Assembly: GCF_963855985.1 (NCBI RefSeq)
Contig: NC_087106.1
Span: forward strand, 6,245,001-6,309,000
Length of the DNA stretch: 64,000 bases
Origin: Ostrinia nubilalis
Lineage: Eukaryota; Arthropoda; Insecta; Lepidoptera; Crambidae
Direction: 5' to 3'
The notes under the pieces were generated by a model. It made no database searches. It had not been told where the DNA came from and saw only the letters and a list, made by a program, of their open reading frames with translations. Of the stretch, positions 18,916 through 31,879 are shown one piece after another. The number at the start of each line of letters is the position of its first letter. The first letter of the stretch is position 1. The translations under genes were made by a program, and so were the position numbers.

Positions 18916-21900
18916 GTAACTTGGGTTTAATCTTTCAATAATATAATTTTTAAGATTACTACATTTACACCCAGATTTTTCTACGATTATGATGCTCTAT
19001 GAGCTAGCTTTCCCGGATCTCCATATCTAACATAAAATTTGCTATAAATATAGGTCTAAAACATAATTTTTGAATGTGTTTTTATAATTCTACTATTTTT
19101 AAATGGGATTAGTGCTATTTAAGCGATTCGGAGTTACCTACTGTACATTTTTCAAAAGGGAATTAACGTTCTATTTTTAATTAAAACATAGGTATGCGTA
19201 AAAGGTTTAACCCACGTCATATTAGATCACATTAATACACCGTTAACAGTTACTTATTTTTTAATTTAGAACCTTCATCATCACAACGCCGACTCTTTAA
19301 AAATAACAAAGAATACAACATTCACGTTGAACGACTGAAAGAAGTTAATGGATTTAAGAAACATAATCTTATCATTAAAGAAGTACTACGATCTGATACA
19401 GATCCCATAATTTATATCAATAATCCGGTAGAATCTAAAATACCAAATGCGTATCTAACTTTAGAAGAATTCAAAAAAATACTTAGCGAGAGAGTTAAAA
19501 AAGAACAAGATTCGTTCAAAATTTCAACGAAATATAAAAAGATATCAAACACATTTTACAATACAATAACTACAAGTAATCCAATTAATACCAAGGAAAG
19601 AGTGTATAAGACAATATCAAATAAGGAAGATACAACAAAGATTAAGAACAAGCCTCCTACTGAAGAACTTAAACCGAAATCATTGAAATTCAATACATCA
19701 GGTTTTCCAACGAATGTTGTTCCTACACGAACTTCAACTACGAAAACCACGACGAATAATATAGACAAAAGTGTAGACAAAAATGTAACTGAAACACAAT
19801 CGGTAGATACTTCGATAGACCACCAAATTAACACCACTCCAGGTATATTTACTATCGTTAACAATACAATAATGGAAGATGATAACAATGTCACACAGAA
19901 TACAATAAGAGAAGAAAACACACATTTAGAAGAAAATAATGATGACAAATCAAATGACTCTACTTTAGCATTAAAATTGATCACAGACGGTCAAACAGAA
20001 GAACCGTCTAGAAGTGTGGCAGTAGAAGAAACAACAGAAGAAATACAACCTCATATTTCAACTGTTACAAGTACCGAAACTACCACTTTTAGTACAACTA
20101 CGACAAGATCGAGAAAATTGAACGTAAGTATTGCTTTGTTAATTAACTTAACACCTAACTTTAACGGTAACTATTACGATAACCGGTGTTTTTTTGTATG
20201 GAGTTTAACAGATTTTTGACGTTTGTCACAATTAAAGGAAGATGGTGCAACTCAGCCTAATTGTTTCAACTATCGCATTTACTATGCAACTTTGCTACTT
20301 TGAATAGTACACTACGCTAAAACGCTCTTCTATCTCTGAAAACAGAGTTTGTTTTCAAATGATGTCAAATTCGATAATAGCTTAGAAATCAATAAATACA
20401 CAGTGAACTGAGTTCACAAACTAGTGTTCTTAAGAGTTACTTCTTTAAGAAATCTATGGGAAAGTCTTAAAAGCTCGTAAAACGTGTCAAGTGAATAGTG
20501 GCACAGATTACTAATATAGTGATGTCAACTACCGCGTTTTGAGATAAATAAATAACCATAGCCCTAACCCGTCATTGAACTTATAGCCTGACCAGGAACA
20601 TAAAAACCCTGGCATAGAGGCGCCTCAATTGCATTTGATAGTGCAACACTGAGTACAGTCGTACCTGTGTTAAATTAATAGGCTAACTTTATGTATCAGG
20701 ATTCAGGATTACGGGCTAATTTGATATTTTCATAAATTAACGAAAAAATATTAGTATAGGTAACCTGATTTATAAATTAAATGAAACCATCAATCGAGCT
20801 AGTAGATTTATTTTATTATTCATCAATAATCAAATTCAGAACTTGAATATTCAACTGCAATGTCTGCTCATGAACGCTTCAAACTCGGTACTTCTTTCCC
20901 AATCCCATAAAATTCAACACTTAGAACGTGACAAAATTTTAAAAATAGGTAGTTGAAACAAACCACAGCTAATTTTCATAGTGGACTGTACTATACGATA
21001 AACATGTCAGTCAATTTGACAACCTTTGTCGGAAACATTATTCAATGAAAATATTGTCCGAACCCTTAGTATTTCTCTTCGACAAATACTTTAACACATT
21101 GTGAACCACTTTTCTTTCACGACTATAAAAATATTTTAGCAATTTAATTCATAAAACCAATTGCGCACATTTAAAATAAAGTTTGTTTACACTTTGACAG
21201 CAATAGACTGACATGCAAGGTGACATGTCAATGAAGTTTTCAGTTACTGTTGCCATTAAAAGAAATTAGTACCATTAGTTTTCCGCAACATGGCGAGGGT
21301 TTTTATGTTCCTGGTCAGGCTATACAACTTTAACGGTGTATGGAAACTACCGACTCTACCGAGCCAGGCGGCTGTCAGGAAATACATACTTTATTTTAAA
21401 CTTGACAGTCAGATTATGACATTTAGATTACCTTTTTTTACCTGGGTAAACTTTGCATCTGGTAAACCTATTACCCTTTTTTTTTAATAATATTACTATG
21501 TTATCTAGGTGTTTTAATTTCTACACACGAATATTATGTGAAGTTTGCGAGTTTGTTTGAAAATTCTTTCATCAAAGTTTTTCTTCAGTGACATAAGCTA
21601 TTTTTGCCGTGACAGATCTCTCTCAAATACAATGATATAGATGACCCACGCTGAACTGTCCCACCAAACTCAATGACAGGGGGGCGCTACCATCGTTCAA
21701 CTATATGGTTTCCAACATGGCAAAAATCGGAACCAGCGATCCGGTATTGACGGTGGCGCCCCACTGTCAATGTCATGGATAGGACAGTTCAGTATTTTGG
21801 AACTATACTTTTTAACACGCTTTTCTTAGGTTGTGGTGTATGTAACTATGTAATGGAATCTAAGAATCTAAAATACACGCACTTTTAATTCTTGTATCAT

Positions 21901-22783
21901 CATGAAACTTGGCAATTATATGTAGATTAGATGACAATACAATATTATGGTACCATCGAGATGGTCTTATGATGGGACTGGAACGTGGCCATAGGAACTC
22001 CTAAACGAAACAGCGGAATCGCATCGAGTTTGGGTTCTTTGAATTTGTCTTTTCGAGCACTTTAGTGCTAGATGATGTCTAGGATCTTGCCTTTTAGTGC
22101 AGTAATTAGGAGCGTGTTTTTAGTTTTTTAAACTTTAATTTTTTATTATAAGCTTTTTAGTTAGCGTTGCGTATAGGTACCTTCTTTTGGTGACAGTCGA
22201 AGTTAATATTAATAGGGTAGAGTTTACATAGAGGTGTTCGATTAACTATACAACTTTGTAAACGGATAAATAAATTTTGGTGAAAATTGTTTATTGTTCT
22301 TTAATGCATTTTTTAATGTTTATGTGAAACTAAACGTTTTTCAATACATTTATTTATCTAGTTATTTTTATAAATATGAGTTGACTTTGGCTAGTAGATT
22401 ACTCGGATATTTACATGATGTTTTTGTCTCATCATGTAAATATTGTAACAGACTGTTTGTACTAAGAAACACCTATAAGAATCGTATACGACATGTCATG
22501 CCATGTTTATACGCAAATAAAGATTCTGATTCTGATTCTATTTCGATTACTTTGCTACGAGTTATAGTAAAGTTAAATTTCGTAGCGTAGCGCTACCAAT
22601 AGTGCGTTGAAGTTTTTTGTATGAAGACTTGCTAGTTTTCCCATATTATAAATACAATTATAATAGTAAGCAATAAGGATTATTCTTATGAATCTTATTG
22701 TTATTAATATAATATACATATATATTATTTTAAATAATTTTGTTTTTCTTTTTCAGAGACCGAGGGTGTTTGTTGGGCGATGA
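18777..22783 (+). CDS. secreted Thr/Asn/Lys-rich protein of unknown function (3 exons, 339 aa)
   Basis: I do not recognise this protein. Three exons join in phase: 18777-18915, 19270-20123 and 22757-22783. The N-terminus (LRVAYLVFGLLYVDNVLG) has a hydrophobic core typical of a signal peptide; a TAG lies in frame upstream of the ATG. The first part of the mature protein is charged and probably helical (ELVNELYTMYRDAVNS, LTLEEFKKILSERVKKEQDS). The second half is rich in Thr, Ser and Asn with several N-x-S/T sites (NVTE, NNTI), suggesting a glycosylated mucin-like tail. The last exon adds only RPRVFVGR before TGA, so the protein ends in Gly-Arg after a basic region. A poly(A) signal follows. All three junctions have consensus splice sites. 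The exon structure is well supported; the function is unknown. Confidence 0.82.
19270..20123 (+). CDS. unknown secreted protein, exon 2 (main coding exon)
   Basis: The acceptor is TTTTTTAATTTAG before 19270 and the donor is TTGAAC then GTAAGT at 20124. The 854-nt exon is open throughout. The sequence turns from Lys/Glu-rich to Thr/Ser/Asn-rich (TRTSTTKTTTNNIDK, STVTSTETTTFSTTTTRSRK). Long open frames on the opposite strand here are a by-product of its Thr/Asn-biased codons. If intron 2 were retained, the frame would run on for about 32 codons to a TGA at 20217. Confidence 0.88.
20150..20257. mobile_element. MITE family A copy 3 (left end eroded), in intron 2 of the secreted gene
   Basis: The core ACCTAACTTTAACGGTAACT...ACCGGTG...TTTTGACGTTTGTCA and the right end GGTGCAACTCAGCC are present. 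The left terminus is lost. It starts about 27 bp after the splice donor at 20124. Confidence 0.8.
21651..21791. mobile_element. MITE with CTGAACTGTCC ends
   Basis: Left CTGAACTGTCCCACC...TGACAGGGGGGCGC and right GCGCCCCACTGTCA...GGACAGTTCAG are imperfect inverse copies. Confidence 0.65.
22757..22783 (+). CDS. unknown secreted protein, exon 3 (8 codons, ends Gly-Arg)
   Basis: The acceptor is a strong pyrimidine tract ending TTTTCAG at 22756. The exon reads in phase as RPRVFVGR followed by TGA. Gly followed by a basic residue at the very C-terminus is the usual amidation signal in secreted peptides. Confidence 0.72.
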   Translation, partial: RPRVFVGR

Positions 22784-22827
22784 CAAAATAAGTTTGTATT
22801 AAAGAAAGACACTAATTTTCATACATC

Positions 22828-22833
22828 AATAAA
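22828..22833 (+). terminator. poly(A) signal AATAAA of the unknown secreted gene
   Basis: AATAAA lies 45 bp after the TGA at 22781-22783. Confidence 0.6.
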
Positions 22834-22839
22834 TACATT

Positions 22840-25280
22840 AGTTTAACTTCCAATGTCTCATTATCTTTTAAATATCTATTGTTATTTAATTTTATAGGTA
22901 AATACACCTATACCAACAAATATACATTTTTCTTTTAATATACAAACACAGTTTTTAGATTTCTTTTGTAAAAAATTCGCACGTACGTTAATGATAAGGT
23001 AATTAAGTCTACTATTTCATAAAAAGCTTCACTGTCCTATTCTTTATAAGTTTTTTCTAATCCGAAAAGTAAATAAACTTACTTTAAGTTACTGGAACTA
23101 ATAAATCCAAGTTATTGCCAGAGCAATAACTGAGGCAATCTTCAACTGGCCGATTCCACCATCACTGTCAACAATACATTTCGATTCGCATTCAAAACGC
23201 TATCACTGCAGGCTTTACGGCTTTTTATTCCTTGTACTGCTCGTCCGAAAACTTAAAATTATTTCCCGCCAAAACGAAACGTCAAAACGTCAAACGCGCA
23301 GACATTGTGCCTTCTATTCGACAATAAAGGCGGCACTTCACTGATTACACAACACAATCTCACGTGGAACTCAACTGGCTGTCTATACCTTTATAACTAG
23401 AAGGGCGACTCTATTCCTCTATAGTCAAGCGGGACAGAGACAGCGATATTCCTGAGTGTCAACTCCCATTGTAAGCCGCTTACTGCATTTAGGACTGCTC
23501 ATTTGAGCGAAAGAGACGCATAGCTTCCGATTATTCAGCTTTAATTGACGCCCCGCCCTTTCCTCATTTAACCCCCCGGTGGTGGGGTGAACTTAGGCAC
23601 TTTTAAATTATCTATTATAATAAAATTATTTCGCAAAATAAGGGGTTGGTTATGGTAATGATGTGTTTAATTTATGTCGATGTCTTTATCTCTGAATACT
23701 TCAGGTGACAGTTATGGCTGCCCTTGTTAAATAATATTGTAAGTAAAGCCTTGCTATGACAAGATACTGTTCCATAGTTGTTTCTTGAAAACTTTTTGTT
23801 TTTCGAAGTCTTATTAATTTTTACGTACCCACTCATACTACTTTTATTACCCGTGTGCATAACGATGGTACACAAAAATAATGTTCATACATAAATATTT
23901 CATCATTCATTATCTTATTATTTATTAAAAATTTAAATAAAATGCACTCGCGAGATTATTTTTTATTTTTAGAGCCGGTAATGCAATCCTTTAAAGCCCA
24001 TGCGGTCCTTTTCCCCCAACCACCAAAAAGGCTTTTGCTGTTGGTTTTCCATCCCGCTTTTTCGCTCGCTCATCATATTTTCTGCACAACTGTGTTATTC
24101 TAATCGAAGCAAAACGGGCTCTATCTTTTGCCAGGTAAGGTTTATTTTGTAGAGATGACCCTCTGAAGCTTCTGTCAACATTTGCGGTCGAGTTTCGCGG
24201 TTTATCTCCCCCGCACAAAATTGTTAGTCACACAAACATTATCTTTGACCAATGGCACGTAACCGCGTGCCTTTTACAGCCAATCAACGCGCTTCAAATT
24301 TTCGGTTTCGCGCGCTTTCGGATTTGAATTTTGTTTCTTTTGTTTGATTTTTGAATTCGGATCGTTTTGTGTAGCGGCGCTTTTTCGTATTGCTCTATTT
24401 TTTCTGAATGTTAATGGCTTTTTAGTGGTGTCGTCTTTGTTTCATTAGATTATGAAGCATAAAAAGCAGCGTTTGGATGAAATGGTGCAAGCAAAAGTGC
24501 AAACTTCATCTTCTACAAAGATTCATAATGGTTTTAAAGCTACTTTTGACGATAAGTAAACAGAAAATGAATACAACAAGCAAACAACTAGAATATTGTT
24601 AATATCAATGTGACTCTACATTTACTAAATTAGTCTCCAAGTCTTCTAAAATGTAAGTCTTAAAATGGCCCTTAATAAAAACTTAATAGGTACATATAAT
24701 AAGCCCTTGTTAGCCACTTAATTATGACAATATCCATGGATGAAGGAGGTATAAGAAGGGACAGTAGCCTCAGCGGAAGAGGGACGGCCGCACGTCCTCT
24801 TTGCTGCTCAATTTGCCGAAGAAACGACAACATTCTTCGCTCGCCAAGTATGGACACGGCATCGACTTAATAAAATAGTAAAGTCGATTTATCAATCAAT
24901 TCTAAGCAGCCTTTTTGTAACGTGACGTAAAAACTATGCAAGTAATAAAAAAATACCTACGTAAATATTGTCTTATTTTTAATAGATAAATGGTAGTTTT
25001 CTGGCCTTTTACTTAAAATGTTATTCAAATGAGCCTACTCTATACTACCAAGCAAAAGTAGTTTACGTACGTCTAAGTATGTGAACACTAACAATACTCA
25101 CGTATGCTGCTTGATGTAGTTATAAAAACTGTATAATGTAGTTGTACTATGAACTAGCAAGACTGTGCCTTTTAATGTTAATGAGTTTATGCACGAATGC
25201 TATGTGACATGTATGTGACCATGTGAGTCGTATGAAGTTATTGTATTTTGCTGAAAACCTAAATCTATATCTATAAAAAA
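22840..25280. other. gap without a confident gene
   Basis: AT-rich. A CCAAT/CpG-rich stretch at 24240-24400 precedes the small open frame at 24452. Nothing else supported. Confidence 0.5.
24452..24559 (+). other. small open frame (35 aa) after a CCAAT/CpG-rich stretch
   Basis: MKHKKQRLDEMVQAKVQTSS then STKIHNGFKATFDDK and TAA. It is preceded by two CCAAT motifs (about 24250 and 24282) and GC-rich sequence with TTTCGCGCG, which could be a promoter, and AATAAA occurs near 24675. The basic/polar composition is coding-like, but there is no homology or splice support. Confidence 0.2.
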
Positions 25281-25282
25281 AA

Positions 25283-25537
25283 AACCGACTCCAAAAAACA
25301 TACACTAAAAAGTAGAAAAATAATTACTAATTACTTATTTATTAGGACGAATTAATATTTATGTATACCATGATTGATACTTCTGGAGTCGGTGCCAAGA
25401 TTATGAAACGTGTGAAGTTTGCCTGCACCGACTCCAAAAGTATCAATCATGGTATACATAAATATTAATTCGTCCTAATAAATAAGTAATTAGTAATTAT
25501 TTTTCTACTTTTTAGTGTATGTTTTTTGGAGTCGGTT
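25283..25537. repeat. near-perfect hairpin with ACCGACTCC ends
   Basis: Arms 25283-25394 and 25426-25537 (112 bp) appear to differ at a single base around a 31-nt loop. The ends belong to the ACCGACTTC repeat family seen at 3257-3665 and 26013-26224. A transcript would form a long double-stranded RNA. Confidence 0.92.
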
Positions 25538-26224
25538 TTTTTTTTTTTTATAAAAATTAACTTATTTCTTGCTTTTTAGTTAACTAATTATTACCTTGGT
25601 GTTACCACTGAAGGTAGGCAGTATATTCTTCATGTCAAGTGTAAAATAATATTCCCTACAAAATACAGGTTACCATATCGGCAACCTAAAAACACCTTAA
25701 ACCGTCAGCCTACCTTAAAAACATGAAAGAATACAACTGTTGGGCTATTTGTACCTATAATATTTAAAGAATTATCCTCCAACTCCTAAGCGTTAAGGAG
25801 TTGTATCTACCATGACCAGTTCATCGTGATGAGATGATGGCTATCTGATGCAAACACTTGAATAACTTTAGAAACTATACTTATCTATAAAATTAAAAGA
25901 ATTATCCTTCAACTCCTAAGCATTAAGGAGTTTTACTTTCTATCATCAGCTCATGAATTTGAGATGATGATTTCCAGGAGCAAGTTTGAAAAACGATATA
26001 AGTGCCTATAAAATTTGAGGGTTGCAGTCGATTTCCCTAGGATCCCATCATCAGATCCTGACTTGGTGACAATGGGACCACCTCAGAAGTGTACCCTATC
26101 GAACAAAAAAAGAATTTTGAAAATCGGTCCACAATTGACGGAGTAATCGGTGAACATACATAGAAAAAAAAAAACATACATACAGTCGAACATATAACCT
26201 CCTCCTTTTTTGAAGTCGGTTAAA
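25538..26224. repeat. ACCGACTTC-family repeat with internal tandem units
   Basis: Ends CCTCCTTTTTTGAAGTCGGTT at 26224. It contains two diverged units of about 130 bp, each with AGAATTATCC(T)CCAACTCCTAAG and a short inverted CTCCTAAGC...TTAAGGAG (about 25768 and 25898). It shares AATCGG...GGAG...CATAGAAAAAAAAAACATAC with the copy at 3257-3665. Confidence 0.7.
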
Positions 26225-26225
26225 A

Positions 26226-26403
26226 AGTGAAAGGTCACTGATTGACTGATTTACTCATCACGAAATCTCAGAAACTACAAGTGCTAGGAGTCTCGAATTT
26301 CCTTTTAGAACGTAGGTGCTCACTAAGAACGGATTTTACGAAAACTCCACCCCTAGGGAGGTAAAACGGGATCCACGGGTACGAAGTCACGGGCGGCCGC
26401 TAG
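26226..26403 (+). mobile_element. Helitron-type non-autonomous end 2
   Basis: ACTACAAGTGCTAGGAGTCT, TAAAACGGGATCCACGG and the terminal GGGCGGCCGCTAG. It abuts the ACCGACTTC repeat on its left. Confidence 0.6.
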
Positions 26404-26604
26404 TTGTAAATATCTTCTTAAGTTGTCCTTTGGTATGAAATGTATGCAAGTGTAAAAATATTGTATGTCTACTTTTGTGTTACTTTTTTGTTTTTACATG
26501 CCTCAAAAATATTATATTATAGGGCATTGGAGAATAGTTTTATGGTAGTAGATACAGAATTGTATTTCAGCAGGGCGACAACTACTTCTAAATTAAGCCA
26601 CTAA

Positions 26605-26730
26605 CACCCGTATTCATAAATGATGCAGCAAATCGAACGCACAGCGTTGAATAGAGCTCTGTGATTGGTTCGGGTGTCACTCTATGCGTCCACGCGCACT
26701 GTGAATGTAATGTTTGTGAATACGGGTGTA
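26605..26730. mobile_element. MITE family B copy 2
   Basis: ACACCCGTATTCATAAATGA at the left and TTTGTGAATACGGGTGT at the right. The core AATCGAACGCACAGCGTTGA is in reverse orientation to copies 1 and 3. Confidence 0.8.
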
Positions 26731-27543
26731 TGCATTTTTTACTGTTTTTAATCAAATAGCTTTTAACTTTCAGAATATGAGTGAATAGTTACCAAAAATC
26801 TCATTGCATTGCCCTGTATAAAACATGCTATAATCAGTCTTCTACATTATATGCTCAATACCTAACGAGAGCTTTAACTAATAACACTCATCAACAAAAC
26901 AACAGACCATGAAACGTAACTTAAAAGGGACCCGGTACCACAGATCGCTTTGAAACGTTCGTATTACGAAATGCACCTCAAATCTCAGATGAGTGCTCAC
27001 ACGAGATTATACACGAGTTTAAACCGTAACAGAGCAACCCTTTGGTTGTCATTATCCCAAAGAGTGGCGGTATGAGTGTGTAAGCCCATTACCACGCTCT
27101 AATGGCGTCCCTTTACCATGGGCAGATGGATCCAAATGAGCGACAACCTGCATTGCTGAGGTTTTGTCTCACGATGTGTTTGTGGAATAAGTTAGGGTTT
27201 ATTGCGTTGAAAATGCAGAAATACACACGTGTCCTGAATAAATGAAAAAGAAAAACAGGTCGTACATAAGCTGCTAGAGCTTCTAGTACAGTACTGGTGT
27301 GACTGTAGCGCGAAATGATCAGACGTGATGTTTGGGAGCCACTAAAAGTGTGTCAATTGACTAGTGGTGATAACTACCATTATGTGAATAGTGCTACTAT
27401 AATGTCTGATACTATAGACATTTTTTATTTAGTTATTTCGCTCCGTGAAGTGATGATGTAACTAATTAAAACTGTCACGAATGTTTGTCTAGGCCCCCAT
27501 GTGTATCAAGTAATCATGTTACATAATTATAGGTGTTATAGGT

Positions 27544-27719
27544 GTTGCCATTCACGCAGGCGAGTGAGCTTTACATTGTGTGGTCACGTGTGGTGGCTCT
27601 CTACTGTTCGTTTCTCAAAATTTTGACTGACATTACATGATATTACACTATCGTTCGTTATGTGCATGTACTACACGTACACACACAAGTAAAGATCGCT
27701 CGCCTTCGTGAGTTGCAAG
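27544..27719. mobile_element. MITE family C copy 2
   Basis: Left TTGCCATTCACGCAGGCGAG and right CTCGCCTTCGTGAGTTGCAA, with the shared TTATGTGCATGTAC core. Confidence 0.8.
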
Positions 27720-27884
27720 AACAATACCTATTCCTGCTCGGCTCAGTGCCCAGTTCAGTTGCTCGATAGCTTATGCCCAAATACTTAGTTATATTAATAC
27801 CAGTATCTGAGATACTGCATAAACTAAACGATGAAATTTAACGATTAACTTTCTTTGAGAAGATTTTGAATAAAATTCGTTTGC

Positions 27885-27960
27885 TCGTCGTCTCGTTCAG
27901 CCAAATGACGTCCATTGCAGGGCAAAGGGCCAATCCCCCAAAGATCTCCACAACGACACA
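27885..27960 (-). mobile_element. RTE-type LINE 3' fragment
   Basis: CAGCCAAATGACGTCCATTG followed by GGGCCAATCCCCCAAAG is a diverged version of the RTE tail seen at 36013. Confidence 0.5.
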
Positions 27961-28839
27961 TTTCCACACATCCATGATAGCACAGCAACACGAAAAAGTC
28001 AGCCGTCAATAAGGTTGCAAAATGATTTTTGCACAATATCTTATGAGTATGTTTATGCTACTTTGCAACAAAACATGTAAATTTAGATGTGATTTCACAG
28101 TACCCACATTATCCTCATCTTCACGCTTTATGTAGCGTCATTTTCCCACAACACTGCATTATCTGGGATCTGCACACGGCGCATAATGGCACAATGGCTC
28201 GCAGCCACTGGCTGGACTTCCTCCAGGTGCAATTATAATGCAAATTTGTTGAACAAGGCTTATACATAATATTTTCTGCGGCATAAAACGGCGAAGGTTC
28301 CGCAAATGTGGTTTTGACTTGCATAATAATATGAATAGTCTCTACTTCGCAAAAGATAGATAGGACGGAAAAAGCGCTATAAGTGCCAGTCGAACTGTAG
28401 TAGATTGAATAAGTACTTTACTTACTTATGGGTTTCTACATGTATTCTTTTCAGTAAAAAGAGTGGTAAATCGAGCAGTAATAAAAGATACCTTACTTGT
28501 GTGATTTTTATTTTTTCTTATTAAATTCATATTCATTTATTGCATTTTGTGCAAATAGGTGTTACAAAGAAATATATTATCTAGTCAGTCACCAACAAAT
28601 ATAACTTTATTGTTGTAGTGAATAAATAAAAAACGTTCAGCGCAAACTTTCTGCCCAAGCAAATAGTTCAATTATTTGGAAAAAAAATTGAAGGGCATCA
28701 TCCTGTAAAGATTTGGCAATTAGAATAGGTCGGTAAAATTACCAAATCGTATACCAAATCCAACCACTCGAGTCAGAGAAAAAATACCCTTCTCATCCCT
28801 TCGAACTCACCTTATGCTGCCATCTGTTGAATGCAATAA

Positions 28840-29160
28840 CCCGAATTTACATACAACCCCCTGTATAACTTGATTTACCCACCCTTACACAGATGTCGCT
28901 ACAGTGTACTTTCCGTCGCTTGTTTCACTTTGATTTGATACGATTCAGTCTCGGTAGATGGCGGGGTAATGCTATAAAAAGCAGCGATGGTAGAGTTTGT
29001 GCTTTTTATTGCAAGAGCTTTCTAATTTTGCGAAAGTAGAGCTTTTGCAAGAGAAATAGTGTAAAGATTTTTCAACAGATGCCTTGTAGAGGTTGGTGAC
29101 GATGAAAAAAATAAAAATAACCCTCCTTCTGGCGCAGTCGGGTAAAGGAGCAATGTTCTT
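28840..29160 (+). mobile_element. gypsy-type LTR end with primer-binding site
   Basis: TGGCGCAGTCGGGTA at 29130 matches the primer-binding motif of the 17.6/297 group of gypsy elements. The sequence upstream behaves like an LTR: TATAAAAA at 28973, AG-rich transcribed part and ...AACCCTCC at its 3' edge. The left LTR boundary is not clear, and no gag or pol follows, so this is a remnant. Confidence 0.5.
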
Positions 29161-31879
29161 TTTTTTCTTAGATGTTGTTAGAGGCCAATCAATTTAAGGG
29201 TTTCTCAGAATGAATGAAGCTGGTATTAAACATTCATTCTGGCATTTTACAATGTATCAAAGGTCTCATAAAAGCTCAAGATATTCAAAGTTAAATGTCA
29301 CAAAAATCAGTTCACAAATTATGCAACCTTAAGTTCTTTTTATTTTAAAAGTACTCCGACTCAATTTAGTCCAACCTCACTTTGTTCTTAATTAATTTGC
29401 CCTTACTAATTGATAGGTCTATTCTTGTACAGGATAAGTTTTTAATTTGTATCTAGGTCATTGCGATACAGCCCAATGGCGCATAAAATTTACATTCTAA
29501 GAGGGAGTAGGATCCTGTCCTTATGAAGACATTTACATAATTATGTAGGTAGTATGTTATACTTATTCAATATGAAATAATGTAAGAATTGGGTTGTGTT
29601 AATACTTTAAACGATCAAAGGTTAATAACAAGATTTAAGATAATTAAATAGAATATAGAGATTGTTAAATCTTTTGGTTTTGACTTTATAAGGTATCATC
29701 GGTGTTGGACTGAGTGTTCAAAGGTTTTGTAAGGCTTACAAGGCCAATACAAATAGTGACCTCGTCACTTAGGCTCGAGCCCAGGACCACGGGATTGACA
29801 GAATTCAACGCACCAGATGACTACGGAGACGTACAATTGCATGTTACATAGTTAACAAAATTAAAAAAAAACTAATATCATTAATTAAATTCTACCTTCA
29901 TAATGTATCTATCTAACATGACTGGAGTACACATTAAGCCCCACCTACTAGGTCAATATGTTTGTCGCGCTGTAGACAAATGGCCAACCTTGACTGAAAC
30001 CTCCTCGGAGTGCCAAAAGAGTCACGTGGGCCGTTATCATATACGTCTTCGTTCGTTATTCAAAACTAAACAAAATGCCACCCCAGACTGAGAACCTATA
30101 CTCCGACCAATGTGACTTGGCAGTTGTGTTGTTTTTTTTAACATGACGTTTTTTTACGTTCTTGTTTTTAATGATGAATTGTTCATTAACACCTTTGCTG
30201 CGGCAGTAACTTTCTAATACTTTCCATTCCTTCGGTACAAGGTCAGTAAACCTGGTATTAAAACTTACATTGTGGCGGCACAAGGCTTAAAGACCTTGTA
30301 ATATTTAAGATATATTAATTTTATTTTTGGCTTCATGTTAATAGATATTGTGTTTTTTTTCTTTGAATATTAATAATAATGCATTTATAGACATACACCT
30401 GAAGGCGTTCGTGAATAACTTGTTTAGTATAAAAAATATAGCTATATTCAAAATACAAGGCTTATGCACCCTGTGCCGCACTGAAGTAGGGAAGTCTGGT
30501 GGGTATTCTAGGGATGTGAAAAACAAATATCGATAGTTTAAACTAAGTTTTAATAAAAATTTTAAAAAGTAACAAACTAAGATGTTTTAATAATTTAGTC
30601 TAAATATTTTACAAATAAGACATACGTGCATAAATACTTAAATAAGCTATATTTAAAGAAAACATATTATTTAACAACATTTAGTTACAACTTCAAATGT
30701 TTGTCACGAAAAACATTATTTAAATTAGCAATAAATCGTGTAGCAAATTAAATTAAAATCAATTTGCAGTTTTGATTTTGTTTGTTTCTCTAGACGCCAT
30801 GTCGACATGTGCGTTTCTTACGAATGCGAGGCAACACTGGCTGCACGAAGCTAGCGTGGGGTGCGGTACCAGGTGCGCAGGGTACAAGGTGCTTCAACCT
30901 GGTTTCGCATTGTGAAGACATTTTATTACTTCCGTGCGGTACCAGGTCTAAAAACCTGGTATTAAGGTAGGTACATCATTGGATTCTATTTTAAGAATAC
31001 ATCATAGATATATATTCATCACTTTCCTACACCGGACCCAATTGAAGTTATGCCTTTCGCACGACAAGGAAGACTATAATTTTCTTAGCCGCACGGTAAG
31101 CGAGACGTACACAAGGTCTATAGACCTGGTTTCGCACTCAACGTGTTAAACAATATCCACGCTACGCTGGCACGCTATCGTCACAATTTAGTTAGTTCAA
31201 GAACATGTTACCTACCATCTAACTTTTCTTTAGCGGTTGAATGCTCTACCATAGAGCTTTATTTTTTTTCAATCTTAATAGCGATGGCCGCTGCCGAGGC
31301 CTAATCTACTGGTGAACCGATGACGTGAAATATCATACTTTCTTTTTATTGTTTCACAGCGATCACGAATTTCAAATATTTGACGTTGTGAGGTAATTTG
31401 CCTCAACCTCAACGGTCTACCGTATCATTAGTTTGATTCGCTAGTTGGAATCCCATCACACCTGGACTATTGAGTTGAACCTACTCCCATCACAAGCATA
31501 TCTATGTTAGCTAGCTGTTCTTTAATTTGTGCAATAATACTAAAATTATTTTAAAAAAAGTTATTTCAAAATTTGCCTCGATTGCCACGCCGTACCGGTG
31601 GGACTATAGCTCGCGAGTTAATATGATCACAGCTCGCATCCGGCACTCACTCTCAATTTGCGGACGCGCGTGTGCCGCTTAAATAATTCATCTACCCACA
31701 AACAAATAATATAACCACACTTAGCATTTACGTCTAATATTTATCGGTTACATTGACATTGCTGTCGTGACTTTTTATTGAGCTGTCTAGAGCTTAATGG
31801 AAGCTTTCGTAGAGCTTACAGAGATTTGGCTTGACTTTTGATTTAGCAAGATAAAGTAAATTATACCAATACATTTTGT

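Noticed and set aside
19556..19984. 142-codon minus-strand open frame
   Set aside because: Exact antisense of the Thr/Asn-rich exon; hydrophobic composition is a by-product of ACA/ACT/AAT codons.
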